Source: Thiosocius sp965601425 (GTDB lineage: Bacteria > Pseudomonadota > Gammaproteobacteria > Chromatiales > Chromatiaceae). From it: a stretch of DNA of 20,341 bases. The stretch lies in the NCBI GenBank assembly GCA_965601425.1, contig CBFCWF010000050.1:1-20341 (forward strand). The letters run 5' to 3'. This document shows positions 15,318 through 20,341 of the stretch, in pieces. Under the pieces are notes generated by a model. It was not told the DNA's origin. It made no database searches and saw only the letters and a list, made by a program, of their open reading frames with translations. The stretch's first letter is position 1. The number at the start of each line of letters is the position of its first letter. The translations under genes were made by a program, and so were the position numbers.

Positions 15318-15572
15318 ATGCATAGCTCTTACTCACCATCGAGCGCGAACCAACCAGACGACCGTACCGGAACCCTGCTCAGTATCGCAGGACTGCTGGC
15401 CTGGCTGTCGGCCATGCTACTCGCCGTTGCGGGTGCGATCTTCGGTTTAGATGTGCCGCCGCTGCTGATCGTGGGTATGGTGGTCTTTTCCGGCGCCTTT
15501 TCCGTCCTTTCAATGCCCAAGCTGATTGGCCTCGGCAAGCGTGAGGATGACGAGAAGGCGCGGCATGCCTGA
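15318..15572 (+). CDS. small protein with two predicted transmembrane segments, sigma-54 promoter upstream
   Basis: 84 aa. The N-terminal 18 residues are polar (SSYSPSSANQPDDRTG). Membrane segment 1 is about 20-43 (LLSIAGLLAWLSAMLLAVAG), then a short turn GLDVPP, segment 2 about 48-68 (LLIVGMVVFSGAFSVLSMP), and a charged tail GKREDDEKARHA. The ATG is preceded by AGGTGG at 15306-15311 with ideal spacing. I do not recognise a family. It is a single-gene unit between a consensus RpoN promoter and a strong terminator, with a kinase/activator pair downstream, so it is the obvious candidate target of that pair. Possible roles (stress peptide, regulator of a membrane partner) are open. Confidence 0.82.
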   Translation: MHSSYSPSSANQPDDRTGTLLSIAGLLAWLSAMLLAVAGAIFGLDVPPLLIVGMVVFSGAFSVLSMPKLIGLGKREDDEKARHA

Positions 15573-15638
15573 GCACCCCTGATACGTCGACGCATCGTGT
15601 TGTTCTCCGAGTAGCGATATCTGAGTTCCGTGAAAACG

Positions 15639-15656
15639 GATTCGAGCCCCCGAATC
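15639..15656 (+). other. hairpin competing with the terminator stem
   Basis: GATTCG (15639-15644) pairs with CGAATC (15651-15656) around AGCCCC. It uses bases 15647-15652, which also form the 5' arm of the terminator, so the two structures exclude each other. A smaller hairpin CCG-TGAAAA-CGG precedes it. Confidence 0.4.
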
Positions 15657-15674
15657 TCACCGGGGGTTTTTTTT
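15647..15674 (+). terminator. strong intrinsic terminator after the small membrane protein gene
   Basis: CCCCCG (15647-15652) pairs with CGGGGG (15661-15666) across an 8-nt loop and is followed directly by eight Ts (15667-15674). It separates the 84-aa gene from the kinase gene. Confidence 0.9.
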
Positions 15675-15753
15675 GTGCTGAGGTATCATCAACAGACGAC
15701 CGGCGACACCGCGCGGCCAGTTCGTGCATGACGACCCTGTAAGGACAGCTGTC

Positions 15754-18321
15754 TTGCGCCTCACGATTCGCAGCAAACTGATCCTGTCGACCATGTTGCC
15801 CGTGCTCGGGGTCTACGCGCTGCTCTTCTGGCTCGGCGTATCACAGATCAGGAATCATCTCGGCGAAGACGCACAGCGGTTGCTGGTGGAACACGCGCAG
15901 CACCAGGCGTCGCAACTGGCGCTGACTCTGTCCCACGTACCGGCACTGGCCGATAGCCTCAGCGACCTGGCGCTGGCCGACCCCGCACCCTCTCAGACCC
16001 TGTGGTACGCCCACCTCATCGATGGGCTGCGCCGCACGCCGATCGCACAGGCTGCAGCAGTGGTGTTCGATGCCCCGCGGCGGGGTGCCCTGATGCGTCG
16101 CGGCTCGCCGATGGGTCAGGCGCTTCCGGAAAACGAGGCAGCGGACCGGCGACCCGGCTGGTGGGTCATGGGGAACGTACTGCACTTCAATCGACCCATC
16201 AGGCGCGCCGGCGAGAGAATCGGCGGCGTATCGATAGAGCTGGCGACTGACGACCTGTACGAGCAAATCGAGCGCCTGCGCAGACCGGACGTGGACATCC
16301 ATCTCGCGCTCGTCGATGATGACCTGCTGCAACCGCTCGCCAAGCCGGCGCGTCGCCCGGTCAGCGCGCCCAAGATACCACCCGACATGCCCGATCGGCA
16401 GGTTCTGACGATCGTCCCCGCGAACGGTGGATCGAGCCACTGGATGGTGAGTGTCACGCTCCCCGACTTTCCCTGGCGCATCATTGCGATTACGACGACC
16501 GAGGCCGCATTGCGGCCGGCGCATCGGCAAGCGTCCCTGGTCGCGGCCGCACTGCTCGTTTCTTTGCTCACTATCGTGATGATCACCGGGCTCGCAACGC
16601 GCCGCATCATTCGCCCCCTGGCGAGCCTGGGCGCCAGCGTAACGCAAATCGCAAATGGTGATTTCGCGGTGGCGCCGGAAGTCGCCGCTGACGATGAACT
16701 GGGCAAGCTGGCGCGCGCGATTCGTCGCATGGCGCTGCATATCAGAGACCGCGAGCAGCAACTCCGCGATTCACACGAGGTCCTCGAACGGCGGGTGAAC
16801 GAACGCACGTCGGCATTGCAAATGAGCAACGCACGACTGATCAGGCAAATCGAAGAGACGCGCAAGACCCAGGAGCAGCTACGTCAGGCCAAGGAGCAGG
16901 CACAACAGGCGAACCGGGCCAAAACCGAGTTTCTGTCCAATATGAGCCACGAACTGCGAACCCCGCTGCATGGCGTCCTTGGGTACGCACAGATCCTGCT
17001 TGGGGACACGGACACCAACCGCAATCAACGCGAGAGCCTCGAGGCAATTGAACGCTGTGGCCAGCACCTGCTGACACTGATCAACGACATCCTCGACCTG
17101 ACCAAGATCGAGGCAGGACAAATGCGAGTCGACCTGCAGTCGGCAGATCTACTGGAACTGCTCGGGGACGTCCGGACGATCGTCGCCCAGCGCGCCGCTC
17201 AGAAGGGACTGGCGTTGCACGTCCGACTGGCGAGCGGCCTGCCCTCGCTGATTCGCACAGACCCGGTACGGCTCAAGCAGATACTACTCAACCTGCTAGG
17301 CAATGCGGTCAAATTCACCGAATCCGGTGCTGTCACACTGTCGGTCGATGTAGACACAGCCGGGATGTTGCATTTTTCGGTGGGAGACACCGGGGTCGGC
17401 ATTCCCTCCGATAAGATCGGCGCCATATTCGACGCCTTTCATCAAGCAAGAACTGGCCGGGCGACCGACGGCACCGGGCTCGGCCTGACCATCAACCAAC
17501 GGCTGATCGGGCTGCTTGGAGGGGAGGCCCTGCAAGTCGAGAGCTCGCCCGGCATCGGGAGCCATTTCAGCTTCCGCGTCCCGCTAGAGCCCGCCGGGGA
17601 ACAGGCGGCGCCCAACAGGCCGGCCAATCCTGCACCTGAGCGTGCGCCAGCGCGATTGCCGGTGCCCGACGACGCATGTCGCGTGATGGTCGTCGATAAA
17701 CTGCCGGAAGACCGGGAACTCGTCGGCGCCCTTCTGCGCGATGCGAATTGCGTAGTGGAATCTTTCGCCGACCCGTCCGCGGCAATGCGGCGCCTGCGCG
17801 AGAGGCCCTTCGACCTCGTCCTACTCGACCTGCCGCAACTCGCGCTGGACGCCAAGGAAACCCTGGGTGCATTCCGCCGCGCCGCGGTGCCCGGCAGGCC
17901 GAAACTGGCGGCAGTCAGCGCCAATGTGTTGCCCGATGCCGAGCGCGTTGCCGAGACAGTCGGCTTCGACGCCTTCCTGCCCAAGCCGTTCGACGACCGG
18001 CAACTGATGAAGCTGCTGCAGGGGATGCGCGGAATGCCCGCCGATCCCGGCACTGCCACAATCGGAACGCCGCCTGCTGATCCCCGCAGCCCCTGGCCCG
18101 ACACGCTGGCCACGAACACCGCGAAACGCATCCGCGATGCCGTCGACGTCGGTGACGTCGGCAGTCTCTTTCAACTCGCCGAGGAACTCGCCGACGATCC
18201 AGGCGCACCGGACGCAGACGTCGAGGATATGGCCCTGATGGCGCGCATGTTCGATTTCGACGGTCTGCGCCAGCTGGCCGCGCGCCTCCAGGGCATTCCC
18301 ATTGGAGAGCGCCCGGCATGA
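15754..18321 (+). CDS. membrane hybrid sensor histidine kinase
   Basis: 855 aa from TTG 15754, chosen because AAGGA (15741-15745) lies 8 bases upstream; GTG 15724 would add 10 residues without a ribosome binding site. Order: membrane segment 1 (about 8-30), a periplasmic sensor of about 230 residues, membrane segment 2 (about 259-281), HAMP (about 282-335, RRIIRPLASLG), coiled coil, HisKA with SHELRTPLHG (phospho-His at about 399), and HATPase_c with the N box LLNLLGNAVKF, G1 DTGVGI and G2 GTGLGL. A C-terminal receiver follows: VVDKLPEDR has lost one acidic-pocket Asp (Lys instead), while LLLDLPQ (Asp about 692), AVSAN and FLPKPF are kept. A helical tail of about 60 residues ends it. The ligand is unknown. 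It sits 24 bp before the activator gene, its likely partner. Confidence 0.93.
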   Translation: MRLTIRSKLILSTMLPVLGVYALLFWLGVSQIRNHLGEDAQRLLVEHAQHQASQLALTLSHVPALADSLSDLALADPAPSQTLWYAHLIDGLRRTPIAQAAAVVFDAPRRGALMRRGSPMGQALPENEAADRRPGWWVMGNVLHFNRPIRRAGERIGGVSIELATDDLYEQIERLRRPDVDIHLALVDDDLLQPLAKPARRPVSAPKIPPDMPDRQVLTIVPANGGSSHWMVSVTLPDFPWRIIAITTTEAALRPAHRQASLVAAALLVSLLTIVMITGLATRRIIRPLASLGASVTQIANGDFAVAPEVAADDELGKLARAIRRMALHIRDREQQLRDSHEVLERRVNERTSALQMSNARLIRQIEETRKTQEQLRQAKEQAQQANRAKTEFLSNMSHELRTPLHGVLGYAQILLGDTDTNRNQRESLEAIERCGQHLLTLINDILDLTKIEAGQMRVDLQSADLLELLGDVRTIVAQRAAQKGLALHVRLASGLPSLIRTDPVRLKQILLNLLGNAVKFTESGAVTLSVDVDTAGMLHFSVGDTGVGIPSDKIGAIFDAFHQARTGRATDGTGLGLTINQRLIGLLGGEALQVESSPGIGSHFSFRVPLEPAGEQAAPNRPANPAPERAPARLPVPDDACRVMVVDKLPEDRELVGALLRDANCVVESFADPSAAMRRLRERPFDLVLLDLPQLALDAKETLGAFRRAAVPGRPKLAAVSANVLPDAERVAETVGFDAFLPKPFDDRQLMKLLQGMRGMPADPGTATIGTPPADPRSPWPDTLATNTAKRIRDAVDVGDVGSLFQLAEELADDPGAPDADVEDMALMARMFDFDGLRQLAARLQGIPIGERPA

Positions 18322-18345
18322 CAGCTGAACGCATTTTCTCCTATC

Positions 18346-20250
18346 ATGCGGTTAGGTCCTGCCTGCCTCTGTAGTTCATTGAACCCGCACAAGACGCACA
18401 ACAGCACAATCCTGCTGGTCGACGACAATCCGACCAATCTGCAGCTTCTGTTCGGCACCCTGAAGGGCCTCGGCCACAAACTGCTGGTAGCGAAGAGCGG
18501 AGAGGACGCCCTCAAAGTGGCGCAATGGGCACAGCCGGACCTGATTCTGCTGGACATCCTGATGACCGGCATCGATGGTTTCGAGACCTGCGCACGGCTG
18601 AAGGAAAACCGCGAGACCCGCGATATCGCGGTCATCTTCCTGTCCGCGCTCGATGACACGAACGACAAAATCAAAGGTCTGTCCTTGGGCGCGGTGGACT
18701 ACATCGCGAAACCGTTTCAGGCGGAAGAAGTCATCGCGCGCGTCGGGACACACCTGACGATCGCCCGGCTGCGCACGGAGCTGGCGGCGCGCAATCAGCA
18801 ATTGGTCGCCGCCAACCAGCCGATTCTGGATTCGGTCGGCGACGGTATCTACGGGCTCGACCTTGAAGGCAACATCACGTTCGCGAACCCGGCCGCGGTG
18901 CAACTCACCGGCTTTCCCCAGGAATCGCTGATCGGACATTCGCTGCATGAGCTCCATCTGTACGCACGATGGGACGGCAGCCCTTACCACTTCATCGAGA
19001 CAGGCATCTATCAAACCCTAAAACAGGGGGTGCCGAAAAAAAGCGAGAGCGACGTCTTCTGGCGTCATGCAGGTGACCATTTCGCGGTCAGCTGGACTTG
19101 TACACCAATTAAGCGGGCCGGCGAGGTTCAGGGCGCCGTGCTCGCATTTCGTGACATCACCCAGCGCAAGCGACAGGAACACCAACTGCGCGATGCGCTG
19201 GCCGAAGTGGAACGCCTGCGGGACCGCCTGCAGGCCGAGAACGCTTACCTTCAGGCGGAAGTGCGGAATGAGGGACGCTTCGACAGCATTGTCGGGGAAA
19301 GCCCGGCGCTGAAAGAGGTACTCGACCAGGTCGACCAGGTAGCACCGACCAATAGCTCGGTACTGGTCACCGGCGAATCGGGCACCGGAAAGGAGGCCAT
19401 CGCTCGCGCCATCCACGACCTTAGCGCGCGTCGCGACCGTCCGCTGATCAAAGTGAACTGCGGCGCGATCACGCCGACGCTGATCGAAAGCGAGCTGTTC
19501 GGGCACGAGAAGGGCGCGTTCACCGGCGCCTCGCGACAGCGCCAGGGCCATTTCGAACTCGCAGACGGCGGGACCATCTTTCTCGACGAGGTCGGGGAGT
19601 TGCCGCTGGATGCGCAGGTCAAATTGTTGCGCGTGCTCCAGGAGCACGAGATCAGTCGCCTGGGCTCGGAGAAATCCATCCAGGTCGATGTCCGCGTCAT
19701 TGCCGCGACCAACCGCGACCTCGTTGAGATGGTCGAAGAGGGCACGTTCCGGATGGATCTCTTCTATCGCCTCAATGTGTTCCCGCTGACGATCCCACCG
19801 CTGCGCGAGCGGCCTGAAGACATCCCGCTGCTGGTCGCGAAATTCCTCTCGGACCAGGCACGCGCCCAGGGACGAAGCTTCAGCCGCGTATCCGAAGACG
19901 GCATGCGTCTGCTGCTTTCCTACCACTGGCCGGGCAACATCCGTGAACTGCAGAATGTCATCGAACGCGCCGCGATACTGGCACGCGACCAGGTAGTCCC
20001 GATCGCGCCCCACCTGGTCGATTCGGGCATCAATTCACCGGCGGCATCGACCGCTGTCCCGCTCGGGACCGGGCCGATCGCAGAACCCTTTGTCAGCCTT
20101 GCCGAAAACGAGACGGGCTACATCCGGCGGGTGCTTCGACATACCGGCTGGACCATCGCCGGGAAGGGGGGCGCGGCAGAAATCCTCGACCTGCCGGCCA
20201 GTACGCTGCGTTCGCGCATGAAAAAACTTGGTATCGACCGCGGCGACTGA
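18346..20250 (+). CDS. sigma-54-dependent response regulator (REC-PAS-AAA+-HTH)
   Basis: 634 aa. The receiver (about 20-140) is complete: D26 and D27, phospho-acceptor D70 in LILLDILMTGIDG, S100 and K122 in AKPF. A PAS domain (about 157-272) starts ILDSVGDGIYGLD and ends LAFRDITQRKR, followed by a coiled coil (275-308). The AAA+ domain has Walker A GESGTGKE (343-350), GAFTGA (390-395) for sigma-54 contact, Walker B GTIFLDEVGELP (409-420) and the RMDLFYRLNVFPL arginine segment (469-481). The Fis-type HTH GKGGAAEILDLPASTLRSRM (606-625) resembles that of NorR/FhlA-type activators. The start is ATG 18346 with no clear ribosome binding site; later TTG 18379 is possible. A consensus sigma-54 promoter lies about 3 kb upstream. 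Confidence 0.94.
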   Translation: MRLGPACLCSSLNPHKTHNSTILLVDDNPTNLQLLFGTLKGLGHKLLVAKSGEDALKVAQWAQPDLILLDILMTGIDGFETCARLKENRETRDIAVIFLSALDDTNDKIKGLSLGAVDYIAKPFQAEEVIARVGTHLTIARLRTELAARNQQLVAANQPILDSVGDGIYGLDLEGNITFANPAAVQLTGFPQESLIGHSLHELHLYARWDGSPYHFIETGIYQTLKQGVPKKSESDVFWRHAGDHFAVSWTCTPIKRAGEVQGAVLAFRDITQRKRQEHQLRDALAEVERLRDRLQAENAYLQAEVRNEGRFDSIVGESPALKEVLDQVDQVAPTNSSVLVTGESGTGKEAIARAIHDLSARRDRPLIKVNCGAITPTLIESELFGHEKGAFTGASRQRQGHFELADGGTIFLDEVGELPLDAQVKLLRVLQEHEISRLGSEKSIQVDVRVIAATNRDLVEMVEEGTFRMDLFYRLNVFPLTIPPLRERPEDIPLLVAKFLSDQARAQGRSFSRVSEDGMRLLLSYHWPGNIRELQNVIERAAILARDQVVPIAPHLVDSGINSPAASTAVPLGTGPIAEPFVSLAENETGYIRRVLRHTGWTIAGKGGAAEILDLPASTLRSRMKKLGIDRGD

Positions 20251-20256
20251 AGGGCG

Positions 20257-20272
20257 CCTCGAAAAATCGAGG
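20257..20272 (+). terminator. candidate hairpin after the activator gene
   Basis: CCTCGA (20257-20262) and TCGAGG (20267-20272) form a 6-bp stem with an AAAA loop, seven bases after the stop. The nearest T run (20302-20306) is 30 bases away, so termination efficiency is doubtful. Confidence 0.4.
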
Positions 20273-20306
20273 TGGCCGCGCGGCGCAGGGATGTGTCGCC
20301 ATTTTT

Positions 20307-20323
20307 AATCACGACAAGTGATT
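20307..20323. promoter_or_regulatory. short dyad near the window end
   Basis: AATCAC and GTGATT flank GACAA (20307-20323), just before a purine-rich AAGGAAAG (20331-20338) that could be the ribosome binding site of a gene beyond the window. Chance occurrence is possible. Confidence 0.2.
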
Positions 20324-20341
20324 GAAAATGAAGGAAAGCGA

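Noticed and set aside
15573..15674. Possible tRNA or small RNA, because GATTCGAGCC resembles a T-loop
   Set aside because: No acceptor stem, anticodon arm or D arm can be drawn on either strand. The sequence is better explained as a terminator with a competing hairpin.
16472..16488. Second sigma-54-like match (CTGGCGCATCATTGCG) in the kinase gene
   Set aside because: The GG to GC spacing is one base short and it is inside the coding region, so it should not work as a -24/-12 promoter.
18618..18631. Perfect 14-bp palindrome CCGCGATATCGCGG similar to the enhancer-like sites
   Set aside because: It lies inside the receiver coding sequence, its centre is 2 bp shorter than the intergenic sites, and short GC/AT palindromes are expected in this composition.
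1..20341. Mobile elements, CRISPR arrays, rRNA genes or integration scars
   Set aside because: No transposase, integrase, repeat-spacer pattern, rRNA signature or long direct repeat was seen, and codon usage looks uniform across the window.

Overview
The window is compact, high-GC chromosomal DNA from a free-living gammaproteobacterium. The partial ubiK next to comM, yheS, ycgL, arfB, a pilU-type ATPase, tandem Slp lipoproteins and a DUF1415 gene all point to Gammaproteobacteria. The high GC and the sigma-54 phosphorelay suggest a Chromatiales-like lineage, but the sequence does not settle genus. I see no insertion sequence, phage gene, CRISPR array, rRNA or tRNA.

Layout. Bases 1-4927 (+) hold the 3' end of ubiK, then comM, the ABC-F gene yheS and a secreted PQQ-type aldose sugar dehydrogenase. 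Bases 4928-5598 hold arfB behind a 254-bp intergenic region that carries two dyads. On the minus strand, 5612-7849 holds a TauE/SafE-type permease, a DUF1415 gene and a MOSC-domain gene; the last two overlap by ATGA. Divergent from these come pilU (7921-9030) and an iron-type alcohol dehydrogenase (9204-10400). Two Slp-family lipoprotein genes follow on the minus strand (10462-11517). Then comes a plus-strand cluster of ycgL, a small uncertain ORF and a membrane-anchored protein (11658-12869). On the minus strand again, a phosphohexomutase, a PilZ protein and a 95-aa protein form an apparent operon (14970 down to 12866).

The most interesting part is 14971-20250. A 347-bp intergenic region separates the phosphohexomutase from a divergent gene for an 84-aa protein with two predicted membrane segments. 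It contains a full-consensus -24/-12 sigma-54 promoter (15227-15242). About 110 and 140 bp upstream of the expected start lie two oppositely oriented copies of a 12-bp core, CGCGAAATATCG. The small gene ends in a strong intrinsic terminator that overlaps a competing hairpin. Directly downstream lie a membrane hybrid histidine kinase and a receiver-PAS-AAA+-Fis-type HTH sigma-54 activator with the GAFTGA motif. The simplest model is a self-contained signalling module: kinase, activator, enhancer sites, sigma-54 promoter, small membrane protein. The individual parts are seen in the sequence; their connection is inferred.
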